Below, one piece after another: positions 16,636 through 23,848 of a stretch of 64,000 bases of DNA. Below the pieces are notes generated by a model, which saw only the letters and a program-made list of their open reading frames with translations, was not told the origin of the DNA and did not search any database. The translations under genes were made by a program, and so were the position numbers. Within the stretch, counting starts at the first letter, position 1. Each line of letters opens with the position of its first letter. Origin of the DNA: Pseudonocardia autotrophica (GTDB taxonomy: Bacteria; Actinomycetota; Actinomycetes; Mycobacteriales; Pseudonocardiaceae); contig NZ_AP018920.1 of NCBI RefSeq assembly GCF_003945385.1, positions 3,782,001 through 3,846,000 on the forward strand. Reading direction: 5' to 3'.

Positions 16636-18180
16636 TCAACTCGTCGGGGGGTCGATCGGGGCGTGCAGCGCGCGAACCTCGCGGCGCAGCACCTTCCCGA
16701 CCGGGGTCTTCGGCAGCTCGGTGCCGAACCGCACGGTGGTCACCCGCTTCACCGGCCCGAGGCGCTCCCGGGTCCAGGCGATCAGCTCGTCCTCGGTGAC
16801 CTCGGTGCCCGGCTGCGACACCACCAGTGCCAGGGGCGTCTCGCCCCACTTGTCGTGCGGGATCCCGACCACCGAGGCCTCGCGGACCGCCGGATGCTCG
16901 GCCAGGGCGTTCTCGATCTCGGTCGGCCAGATGTTGAAGCCGCCGGAGATGATCATGTCTTCCTTGCGGTCGGTCAGGAACAGGAAACCGTGCTCGTCGA
17001 GGTAGCCCATGTCCCGGGTGAGCACGGACCCGTCGGCCAGCAACCGGGCCCGGGTGGCTTCCGGATCGGCCCAGATCCCGTCGAACACGGTGGGGTTGTG
17101 CGCCGCGACCTCACCGACCGCGCCGGTCGGCACCGGATCTCCCTGATCGTCGACGATCGTGATGCGGGTGTTCGGGGTCGCGCGCCCCGCCGAACGCAAC
17201 CAGCGGCCGCCCTCGGCGAGGTGATCGGCCGGGGAGAGCACCGTCACCGGTGCGACCTCGCTCTGGCCGTAGAGCTGCAACATCACCTCGCCGAAGACCT
17301 CCCTGGCGCGGGTCAGCGCCTTCCCGGTCATCGGGGAGCCGCCGTAGACGAACTGGCGCAGGCTGCTCACATCGGTGTCCGCGGCCGCCGGATGGGCGGC
17401 CGCCACCTGGACCATCGTGGGGACGCCGAAGGTCACGGTGCAGCGATGCCGCTCGATCGCGGCGAGGAACGCACCCGGTTCGAAGGCGCGCAGCACCACC
17501 ACCGAACCGCCGGCGGCCAGCACCCCGAAGACCGGCATGATCGTCGCGTGTGCCAGCGGGCCCGCGGCGAGATAGGTGTCGTCGGGGCCGAGCTCCATCA
17601 GCGCGGCGGCGGTCTCGGTGCCGAGGCCGGTCCAGGCCCGGCAGGAGTGCACGATGCCCTTCGGTGTGCCGGTCGTCCCGGCCGAGAACCGGATCGTCTG
17701 GGGTGCATCCGGGTCCGGCTCGACGCCGCGGTCGCCGGGTGCTGCGGCGGCGAGCAGCTCGTCGTAGGCATGCACGCCGTCCGGGGCCGGGCCGTCGAGC
17801 ACGATCACGTGCCGCAGCCCGGCGACCGCACCGAGGTGTGGGGCGATCAGGTCGTGCTGCGAACGCTGCGCGATCAGCACCGTCGCGCCGATCGCGTTCA
17901 GCAGTCCGACGTTCGTCGACGCGGTGTTGTGTGTGTAGAGCGATGCCCGGACGTAGCCGCCGAGCGCGATCCCCAGGATCAGCTCCAGCGACTCCGGGCT
18001 GTTGTCGGTCAGGGTGGCGACGCGGTCACCGGCCCGGACACCGAGATCGGCCAGTGCGTTGTCCAGCCGGCACGAGCGCTCGTGGAGATCGCGGTAGGTG
18101 AGGGTCACCGCATCGCACCGCAGTGCGATGTGCTCGGGGTGCTCGCGTGCGCCGGACCGGATCAGGGTCGAGAGGTCCAT
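16636..18180 (-). CDS. Acyl-CoA synthetase (AMP-forming)
   Basis: A 514-residue ANL-superfamily ligase: [16 protein letters not shown] (AMP-binding P-loop, about residue 165-180), [37 protein letters not shown] split across the A5-A8 motifs, and the catalytic Lys in [12 protein letters not shown]. It would activate a carboxylic acid with ATP and CoA. As first gene of an operon with thiolase, hydratase and SDR genes, beside a ketone carboxylase operon, it is a good candidate for a 3-oxoacid:CoA ligase (compare benzoylacetate-CoA ligase). The start ATG at 18180 follows CGGAGGACGG. It diverges from an AraC regulator. Confidence 0.88.
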   Translation of the reverse strand: MDLSTLIRSGAREHPEHIALRCDAVTLTYRDLHERSCRLDNALADLGVRAGDRVATLTDNSPESLELILGIALGGYVRASLYTHNTASTNVGLLNAIGATVLIAQRSQHDLIAPHLGAVAGLRHVIVLDGPAPDGVHAYDELLAAAAPGDRGVEPDPDAPQTIRFSAGTTGTPKGIVHSCRAWTGLGTETAAALMELGPDDTYLAAGPLAHATIMPVFGVLAAGGSVVVLRAFEPGAFLAAIERHRCTVTFGVPTMVQVAAAHPAAADTDVSSLRQFVYGGSPMTGKALTRAREVFGEVMLQLYGQSEVAPVTVLSPADHLAEGGRWLRSAGRATPNTRITIVDDQGDPVPTGAVGEVAAHNPTVFDGIWADPEATRARLLADGSVLTRDMGYLDEHGFLFLTDRKEDMIISGGFNIWPTEIENALAEHPAVREASVVGIPHDKWGETPLALVVSQPGTEVTEDELIAWTRERLGPVKRVTTVRFGTELPKTPVGKVLRREVRALHAPIDPPTS

Positions 18181-18292
18181 CCGTCGTCCTCCGGGGTCGG
18201 GCCGGTCGTGAGTGCGCCCGGCCTCCGGTGGCCTGCACCGGGCGTGCACTCCACGCTAGGAAGCCGCCGGGGGCGGCCCAATGGAGTGAGCG

Positions 18293-18308
18293 ACCACCGT
18301 GTGGTGGT
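18293..18308. promoter_or_regulatory. Inverted repeat ACCACC-N4-GGTGGT between divergent genes
   Basis: Perfect 6-bp arms (ACCACC at 18293-18298, GGTGGT at 18303-18308) with spacer GTGT. It lies in the 217-bp gap between the acyl-CoA ligase start (18180) and the AraC-type regulator start (18398), about 48 bp upstream of the regulator's predicted -10 box. Position suggests an operator for one or both divergent genes; low-complexity GTG repeats in this DNA weaken the case. Confidence 0.35.
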
Positions 18309-18355
18309 GGACGGGCACAGGAGCACACCCGCTCGGTATCCGTCCGTCCGCCCGC

Positions 18356-18361
18356 TACGCT
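18356..18361 (+). promoter_or_regulatory. -10 box TACGCT of the AraC-type regulator
   Basis: TACGCT fits the actinobacterial TAnnnT -10 consensus and recurs ahead of other genes in this window. It would start transcription near 18369, giving a ~29-nt leader that contains the GGAGGG ribosome site of the regulator gene at 18398. No clear -35 box is visible. Confidence 0.45.
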
Positions 18362-18397
18362 GCGCCGGATGCCGGTCACGACCGGAGGGTGGACGAG

Positions 18398-19345
18398 ATG
18401 CCGGACGATGAGGTCCGCAGCGAGTACACGGCGATCCGGGACGTGCCGGTGGCCCGAGCGCGGGACAGCTGGCGGACTCTCACGACCGCCGTGCAGGGCT
18501 CGATGAGCTGCGACTTCGGGGACCGGGCCGAGTTCCGCGGTGCGCTCACCCGGACCCACAGCCGCCGCTACCAGCTGCTGCGCTGGGGATCCTCGCCGAT
18601 CCGCTACCGGCGTACCGGCCGGCACATCCGGGCCGATGGGATCGACAGCTGCCTGCTCGTCGTGCCGTCCCGCGGCCGGGTCGCGCTCGGCGGCGACCGC
18701 AGCCCCGTCGTGCTCGACGCGGGCACCGCCGCGCTGGTGCGGATGGATCAGCCGTTCGAGGTGACCCACAGCCGGGACTGCGAGCTGGTCGTGCTGACCA
18801 TGACCGGCCACGAGATCGCACGGCACACCGGGCGGTCGGCCGACGGCACCCCGCCGATCGACCTGAGCACCGGGCTGGGCGCCGTCGTCCGGGCGGTACT
18901 CCAGAGCACCCTGGCCCAGGAGCGGCTCCCGGCGGATCATTTCGACGCGGCGCTCGAGCGGCTCGGCGAGCTGACCGGCATGGTGATCGCCGGGCAGACG
19001 GGGCCCGGCCACGGGCGGCTCGGCGAGATCGAGCTCGCCGTCCGGCGGTACGTCCGCGAGCACGCCGACGACCCGGACCTCAACGCCGCATCGGCCGCGG
19101 CGGCGCTGGGATGGTCGACCCGTCAGGTGCAGCTCGCCCTGCAGCGGGCCGGCACGACGGCGCGCGAACTCATCCGGGAGGAACGGCTGGTTCGCGCGCG
19201 GGCCCTTCTCGTCGGCCCGGCCCATCGGACGATGTCGGTCACCGAGATCGCCCACCGGTCCGGCTTCCGGTCGGCCGGCACCTTCAGCACGGCGTTCCGC
19301 GACATGTTCGGTGTCAGCCCGCGATCGGTGCGCGGCGGGGGCTGA
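18398..19345 (+). CDS. AraC-family transcriptional regulator
   Basis: A 315-residue regulator. Residues about 30-190 form an AraC-binding-like cupin sensory domain (YQLLRWGSSPIRYRR, GDRSPVVLDAGTAALV). Residues about 215-315 are the double HTH: LNAASAAAALGWSTRQVQLALQ and then MSVTEIAHRSGFRSAGTFSTAFRDMFGVSPR, the standard AraC/XylS signature. GGAGGG lies 8 nt upstream of the ATG. It is divergent from the ligase-thiolase operon and probably controls it; the companion carboxylase operon has its own PucR regulator. Confidence 0.9.
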   Translation: MPDDEVRSEYTAIRDVPVARARDSWRTLTTAVQGSMSCDFGDRAEFRGALTRTHSRRYQLLRWGSSPIRYRRTGRHIRADGIDSCLLVVPSRGRVALGGDRSPVVLDAGTAALVRMDQPFEVTHSRDCELVVLTMTGHEIARHTGRSADGTPPIDLSTGLGAVVRAVLQSTLAQERLPADHFDAALERLGELTGMVIAGQTGPGHGRLGEIELAVRRYVREHADDPDLNAASAAAALGWSTRQVQLALQRAGTTARELIREERLVRARALLVGPAHRTMSVTEIAHRSGFRSAGTFSTAFRDMFGVSPRSVRGGG

Positions 19346-19370
19346 CGCGTCCGGGGCACCCCCCGACCCG

Positions 19371-19376
19371 GATACT
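19371..19376 (+). promoter_or_regulatory. -10 box GATACT of a leaderless gene
   Basis: GATACT ends 6 nt before the ATG of the YchJ-like gene at 19383, a spacing that places the transcription start on the start codon. There is no ribosome site between the two, consistent with a leaderless mRNA. Confidence 0.4.
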
Positions 19377-19382
19377 GGGCGG

Positions 19383-19772
19383 ATGTCGGCGAACTGTCCC
19401 TGTGGCCGTACCCGCCCGGAGCAGGCGTGTTGCGGGCCGGTGCTGGGCGGCAGACCCGCGGCGACCGCCGAGGACCTGATGCGCAGCCGCTACACCGCAT
19501 TCGTGCGGGGCGACAGCGCGCATCTGCTCGCCTCCTGGCATCCCTCGACCCGGCCGCGCCGGCTGCGGCTGGAACCCGGATCGGTCTGGACCGGCCTGGA
19601 GATCGTCGCGCGCTCCGGCGGCGCGATGTTCGACGCCGAGGGCGTCGTCGAGTTCCGGGCGCAGCGCCACGACGGGACGCTGCACGAGCGGAGCCGCTTC
19701 GTCCGGGAGGACGGTCGCTGGTTCTACGTCGACGGCGAGCTCGATCCCGGATCCGGCGGCTCCGGCAGGTAG
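19383..19772 (+). CDS. YchJ-like (UPF0225) SEC-C motif protein
   Basis: A 129-residue protein that begins with the SEC-C metal-binding motif (NCPCGRTRPEQACCGP, zinc ligand cysteines at both ends) followed by the YchJ-type domain: EDLMRSRYTAFVRGD, LLASWHPSTRP and SRFVREDGRWFYVDGEL. The family is conserved but its role is unknown; SEC-C modules often bind zinc and proteins. The last 49 bp overlap the 3' end of a converging small gene. Confidence 0.88.
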   Translation: MSANCPCGRTRPEQACCGPVLGGRPAATAEDLMRSRYTAFVRGDSAHLLASWHPSTRPRRLRLEPGSVWTGLEIVARSGGAMFDAEGVVEFRAQRHDGTLHERSRFVREDGRWFYVDGELDPGSGGSGR

Positions 19773-19945
19773 GAGCCGTGCAGTCGCCAGCCGGAGATCC
19801 CCGGTTCCCAGTGCAGGGCCTCGCCGGGCGCCGGGTCGATCCGGTCCAGCCGGGCCCACAGGTCCTCCTGCGCGCGGCCCAGCTCGCGCACGGTGCGGCC
19901 GAGGCCGGTCAGGATCCGGACGAGTGTGCTGTCGTCGCTGCTCAT
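19724..19945 (-). CDS. Small conserved hypothetical protein
   Basis: A 73-residue protein with no recognised domain. Residues 1-35 look like an amphipathic helix (LVRILTGLGRTVRELGRAQEDLW), followed by a Trp-rich segment (LHWEPGISGWRLHGSYLPEP). The ATG at 19945 was chosen over an extension to 20104 because the extension would run through the promoter of the divergent CoA-transferase gene. The tail overlaps the YchJ-like gene by 49 bp. GC-biased third positions and an ordered sequence suggest a real gene, but nothing is known of its function. Confidence 0.6.
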   Translation of the reverse strand: MSSDDSTLVRILTGLGRTVRELGRAQEDLWARLDRIDPAPGEALHWEPGISGWRLHGSYLPEPPDPGSSSPST

Positions 19946-19978
19946 GGCGTCGATCGTGGCCGCGGACGCTCCCGCACG

Positions 19979-20000
19979 GAATCGGCAGCAACGCCGATTC
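19979..20000. promoter_or_regulatory. Inverted repeat GAATCGGC-N6-GCCGATTC
   Basis: Perfect 8-bp arms (19979-19986 and 19993-20000) with a 6-nt spacer. It is centred in the 113-bp gap between the small minus-strand gene (start 19945) and the CoA-transferase gene (start 20059), just upstream of the latter's -35 box. This suggests a repressor or activator site; the binding protein is unknown. Confidence 0.5.
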
Positions 20001-20021
20001 TCGACAACATCCCGCCAGCCC

Positions 20022-20050
20022 CTGACACGTCGTCCGGGCGGGGATAACGT
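20022..20050 (+). promoter_or_regulatory. Promoter of the CoA-transferase gene, leaderless
   Basis: CTGACA at 20022-20027 and TAACGT at 20045-20050 are separated by 17 bp, close to -35/-10 consensus for the main actinobacterial sigma factor. The GTG start codon is 8 nt further on, so the mRNA should begin at or next to the start codon. Confidence 0.55.
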
Positions 20051-20058
20051 CCCGGTAC

Positions 20059-21243
20059 GTGGATCACTCCCCGACGCAGGACGGCCCTGGACTCGGCGAC
20101 GCACCGACCGGCGGCCCGCTGGACGGCGTGCTGGTCGCCGACTTCTCCCGGGTGCTGGCCGGCCCGTACGCCACCATGATGCTGGCCGATCTCGGCGCGA
20201 CCGTGATCAAGGTCGAGGGCCCCGGCGGCGACGACACCCGCACCTGGAAGCCGCCGGTGCACGACGGGACGGCCACCTACTACCTCTCGATCAACCGGAA
20301 CAAGCGGTCGATCGTGCTGGACCTGAAGGACCCCGGCGATCTGGCGGTGGCACGGCGGCTGGCGCACCGGGCGGACGTGCTGGTGGAGAACATGAAGCCG
20401 GGCGGGATGGCCCGCTTCGGGCTCGATCACGCCTCGGTCGCGGCGCAGAACCCGTCGGTCGTCTACTGCTCGATCTCCGGCTTCGGCCCGCTCGGCGGCG
20501 CCCACCTGCCCGGCTACGACCTGCTGGTGCAGGCGGTGTCCGGCCTGATGAGCGTGACCGGCCCGGCCGACGGCCCGCCCTACCGGGCCGGGGTCGCGGT
20601 GTTCGACGTGCTCACCGGCCTGCACGCGGCGCTGGCGGTCACCGCGGCGCTGCGGCACCGGGAACGCACCGGGGAGGGTCAGCTGCTGGAGACGAACCTG
20701 CTGTCGGTGGCGCTGTCGACCCTGGTCAACCAGACCGAGGCCTACGTCGCCGCGGGAGCCGTGCCGCACCGGATGGGCAACGAGCACCCGAGCGTCTTCC
20801 CCTACCAGCCGATGCCCTGCAAGGACGGCGATCTCATCGTGATCGCAGGCAACGACGGGCAGTTCCGCAGGCTCGCGACCGTGCTCGGCGACCCGGCGAT
20901 GGCCGAGGACCCCCGCTTCGCGACGATGTCGGACCGGATCGGCCACCGCGCCGAGATCGAGCAGCGGTTGCGGGCCCGGCTCGCCACCCGCACCGCGCAG
21001 GAGTGGTACACCGCGATCACCGAGGTGGGCGTGCCGTGCGGGCCGATCAACTCGGTCGACGGCGGTGTCGCGCTGGCCGAGCAGCTGGGCCTGGAGCCGG
21101 TCGTGCGGGCGCCGGACGAAGCGGGCGTCCCCACCGTGCGCAATCCGGTGACCTGGTCGCGGACCCCGCCGTCCTACCGGCGCTCGCCGCCGCCGCTGGG
21201 TGCCGACTCCGCGCAGGTGCGGGCCTGGCTCGATCAGGACTGA
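20059..21243 (+). CDS. CaiB/BaiF family CoA-transferase
   Basis: A 394-residue class III CoA-transferase, moving CoA between carboxylic acids. Motifs: GVLVADFSRVLAGPYATMMLADLGATVIKVE split by the usual N-terminal pattern, YLSINRNKRSIVLDLK, DVLVENMKPGGMARFGLD, the catalytic-type Asp in LPGYDLLVQAVSGLM, and GVPCGPINSVD. It stands alone with its own leaderless promoter and a palindrome upstream. Its substrate is unknown; nearness to the ketone-degradation locus could mean a role in activating or recycling acyl-CoAs there. Confidence 0.92.
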   Translation: MDHSPTQDGPGLGDAPTGGPLDGVLVADFSRVLAGPYATMMLADLGATVIKVEGPGGDDTRTWKPPVHDGTATYYLSINRNKRSIVLDLKDPGDLAVARRLAHRADVLVENMKPGGMARFGLDHASVAAQNPSVVYCSISGFGPLGGAHLPGYDLLVQAVSGLMSVTGPADGPPYRAGVAVFDVLTGLHAALAVTAALRHRERTGEGQLLETNLLSVALSTLVNQTEAYVAAGAVPHRMGNEHPSVFPYQPMPCKDGDLIVIAGNDGQFRRLATVLGDPAMAEDPRFATMSDRIGHRAEIEQRLRARLATRTAQEWYTAITEVGVPCGPINSVDGGVALAEQLGLEPVVRAPDEAGVPTVRNPVTWSRTPPSYRRSPPPLGADSAQVRAWLDQD

Positions 21244-21259
21244 GCCGGGCCGAGCCTCG

Positions 21260-21742
21260 CTACGGCTGGCCGCCGGGAATGGGATGCGGCCCGACCCCGG
21301 GGCGCCACTCCGAGACGACGCCCTCGGCGGGCCAGCCCGGCGCCAGCATCTCCCCGTCTCCCGCCTTGACGTAGTCGGTCCGGTTCTCGCGGTGTTCGTA
21401 GGCCGCGTAGGTCATCCGCACGTTGCGGTTGCCGTTGACGCACGTGCCCGGGTCGACGACGCGGAACGAGACGGCGCGGTACTGCCAGGTCTTCTTCGTC
21501 GAGCGGAGCGCGTCGCTGTAGGTCGTCGTCGCCGGGAAGGTCCATCTGCTGGTGTGGCCCTCCGCCGGTTCACCGGTCCGCGCCAGCGGGATGGTCTCGC
21601 CGCGGGCCGGCACCGACGCGCACGGCAGGTACTTGCTGAACCCCTGCTCGTAGTACCAGGCCAGGCCGATTCCCGGCGAGACGAACAGGGCTGCGACCGC
21701 CACCAGTGCGACTGTGGCGACCCGTGTGAGCACACGTGACAT
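21260..21742 (-). CDS. Secreted small protein, function unknown
   Basis: A 160-residue protein with a clear Sec signal peptide: MSRVLTRVATVALVAVAALF followed by a small-residue cleavage region near PGIGLA (about residue 28-29). The mature part has two Cys (in YLPCASV and PGTCVNG) that could form a disulfide, and many aromatic residues. GGAGGAGCC precedes the ATG at 21742. No family was recognised. It converges with the CoA-transferase gene with a 16-bp gap and no obvious terminator. Confidence 0.75.
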   Translation of the reverse strand: MSRVLTRVATVALVAVAALFVSPGIGLAWYYEQGFSKYLPCASVPARGETIPLARTGEPAEGHTSRWTFPATTTYSDALRSTKKTWQYRAVSFRVVDPGTCVNGNRNVRMTYAAYEHRENRTDYVKAGDGEMLAPGWPAEGVVSEWRPGVGPHPIPGGQP

Positions 21743-21806
21743 GTCGGCTCCTCCGCTGAGCTCGATGGTCGGCGTGCACGCCCGGCAGCGGCGGACGTAC
21801 CCGGTC

Positions 21807-21842
21807 ACAGTGGACTGTTGTGAGCCCCAACGACGGTGTCAA
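21807..21842 (-). promoter_or_regulatory. Possible promoter with ACAGT-N2-ACTGT palindrome
   Basis: On the minus strand, TTGACA (21842-21837) is an exact -35 hexamer, followed at 17 bp by AACAGT (21819-21814), a weak -10. The -10 overlaps the palindrome ACAGTGGACTGT (21807-21818), a possible operator. It lies 65-100 bp upstream of the secreted-protein gene. Confidence 0.35.
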
Positions 21843-21897
21843 CCGTTGTGGCCCGTCCGGGGCGCTCCGGTCGCTGGCCCGCGGCGCGATTCGCCGT

Positions 21898-23541
21898 TCA
21901 GCCGGTGGCCGGCCCGAGCGCCAGCAGCCGGACCTGCAGCTCGACGGTGAACCGCTGCACGGGATCGTCCAGGCTGATCCCGCTGCGCGCCTCGATCCGC
22001 TGCAACCGGTAGCGCAGGGTGTTGCGGTGCACGCACAGCCTGCGGGCCGCCTCCGAGACGTCGCGGCCGGCGTCGAACCAGGCCAGCAGCGAGGCCAGCA
22101 CCTCGGCGCGACGGTCCGGGTCGTGATCGAGCGAGGCGTCCAGTGCGCCGTCGAACAGGCCGGGCCGGTCGCGGGCGATCTCCCCCAGCTCGGCGAGCAC
22201 CGCCCACGGGCGCAGGTCGCTCAGACTCGCGACCGACGGCCGTCCGCGACCGGCGAGCACCGTCGCGGCACGGCCGAGCGGGCGGGCCAGTCCCGCGACA
22301 TCGGAGTCGGCGTCCACCCGGCCGCTGACGCAGGCGACGAACCGCGCGCCGTGCAGCGCCGAGAGCCGGTTCCGCACCGTCTCCGCGTCGTGCTGGGCGG
22401 CCTCGGCACCCCGCCGGCCGGGGAGCAGCACGAAGATCGCGCCGTCGCTCCGGGTGAGCGCGGCACCCGGGAACACCATCCGCACACAGGCCCCGGCGGG
22501 TGCGGTGATCGCCGGTTCCGGGCCGTCGCCGGCCGGCCGGAGCGCCAGCAGCGTCCACTCGGCGGGCCGGCCGAGCGCCTCCACCGATCCGGTCCCGGAC
22601 AGCGCCCCGCGCAGCAGCTCGTCGGCGAGGTCACCGGGCCCGCGCGAGCCCGGGTCCGGCGAGCCCGCCAGGCGGGCGGCGACCACGGCCGCCGCCTCGG
22701 TCAGCACGTCCGGCACGGTCGCGGACAGCGGCTCGCCGCCCTCGGCGACGATCACGTACCCGGCGACCGCGTCCCGGACGACGACCGGTGCCATCATCCG
22801 CGGCACCGCACCCGGGAACAGCACCCGCTCCGGCCCGCGACTGCGGAGCAGCCGTTGTGCCGCACCGGATCCGGTGAACCAGTCGCGGGCGGTGACCGGT
22901 GCCCGGCGGTCCAGCACCGAGCGCTCCCGCAGCGGGTCGACCGGATGCCCGAGCCCGGCGTGCGCGAGCGTCCGCAGCTCCGCGTCGACGATCTCCACCG
23001 GTCCGCCGGCGGCGGCCGCCGTGGCCTCCGCCAGCCCGAACAGATCCGGCGCGGCGCCGCCGGGTCGCTGGCCGAGGCGGGCGGCCGGGACCAGGGAGCG
23101 GGCGAGCACGCACAGGTCGTCCCAGCAGACCCGGTCCGCGGCGACGAGCACCGTCACCCCGGCCCGGCGGGCCCGGTCCCGGACCGCGCTGACGTCCTCG
23201 ACGCCCTTGAGGACGACCGCGCAGGCACCGCCGCGGGCGGCCTCGGCGACGGCCTGGCAGGCGAGCACGGTGCTCGTCGACGGCGCGGCGACCAGCAGCA
23301 GATCGTCGGGTCCGCACGGCCGCCCGGACAGCGGGTCCCACAGCGTGACCCCACCGAGCGACCCGTCGATCCCGTGCGGCGCGGCGAGCACGTCGAGCAC
23401 ACCGCGGCCCGGCCCGAGGAGGAGATCGGCGAGCCGTGGGGGCGGCGGCTCGTCGAGGACCGTGGGCACCAGCCGGACGACCGGACAGCGGTCCGTCCGG
23501 GCGGGTGTGCTCTCCACCGGTCGCCGGTCCGTCAGGCTCAC
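21898..23541 (-). CDS. PucR/CdaR-type transcriptional regulator
   Basis: About 547 residues. The C-terminal PucR HTH reads RDVSEAARRLCVHRNTLRYRLQRIE followed by GISLDDPVQRFTVELQVRLLAL, the family signature. An N-terminal region (LLLVAAPSTSTVLACQAVAEAA...VVLKG) resembles the PucR sensory domain. The start is uncertain: GTG codons at 23553, 23550 and 23541 are in frame; 23541 is preferred because GGAGAGG lies 11 nt upstream. The gene is monocistronic and follows the PucR-ending 13-gene operon with a 307-bp gap that holds palindromes. Target unknown. Confidence 0.82.
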   Translation of the reverse strand: MSLTDRRPVESTPARTDRCPVVRLVPTVLDEPPPPRLADLLLGPGRGVLDVLAAPHGIDGSLGGVTLWDPLSGRPCGPDDLLLVAAPSTSTVLACQAVAEAARGGACAVVLKGVEDVSAVRDRARRAGVTVLVAADRVCWDDLCVLARSLVPAARLGQRPGGAAPDLFGLAEATAAAAGGPVEIVDAELRTLAHAGLGHPVDPLRERSVLDRRAPVTARDWFTGSGAAQRLLRSRGPERVLFPGAVPRMMAPVVVRDAVAGYVIVAEGGEPLSATVPDVLTEAAAVVAARLAGSPDPGSRGPGDLADELLRGALSGTGSVEALGRPAEWTLLALRPAGDGPEPAITAPAGACVRMVFPGAALTRSDGAIFVLLPGRRGAEAAQHDAETVRNRLSALHGARFVACVSGRVDADSDVAGLARPLGRAATVLAGRGRPSVASLSDLRPWAVLAELGEIARDRPGLFDGALDASLDHDPDRRAEVLASLLAWFDAGRDVSEAARRLCVHRNTLRYRLQRIEARSGISLDDPVQRFTVELQVRLLALGPATG

Positions 23542-23602
23542 CTGCGTCACCACCTCTCCGGGCACGTCGGTCGGCGTGCGATCTCGGAGTGAGGTTAGGA
23601 AC

Positions 23603-23664
23603 ACTGCGGTCCGCAGTCTGTGGGCGAACTGCACGGCCTGCCCGGTGGGGTGTGCAGACTGCAC
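23603..23664. promoter_or_regulatory. Two palindromes upstream of the PucR-type gene
   Basis: In the 307-bp gap 23542-23848, ACTGCGG-T-CCGCAGT (23603-23617) and GTGCAG-A-CTGCAC (23652-23664) are perfect odd-centred palindromes about 48 bp apart, with a further CTGCAC-like half site near 23630. Located 60-125 bp upstream of the regulator start, they look like its own or another regulator's operators. The rest of the gap holds no gene that I can support. Confidence 0.45.
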
Positions 23665-23848
23665 CCGGGGCAACCGGGTGGCCGGCCCGGTCGCAGGTCA
23701 GCAGCGGCTCGGCTGCAGCTCAGCGGCGGCGCAGCAATTCCGCGGGGCTGTGGGTGAGCGCCGGCCGAGCCGCGACACACGAATGTGACAGGAGTGTAGC
23801 CGCGCCGACCCGGTCCACCGCTGCGTCGTGCCCCACACCGGAGCGCCC

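Noticed and set aside
18369..18506. 45-codon frame starting 7 nt after the TACGCT box, overlapping the AraC gene
   Set aside because: It could be a leaderless leader peptide, but its Arg-rich translation is unlike a protein and the AraC gene has a good ribosome site at 18398.
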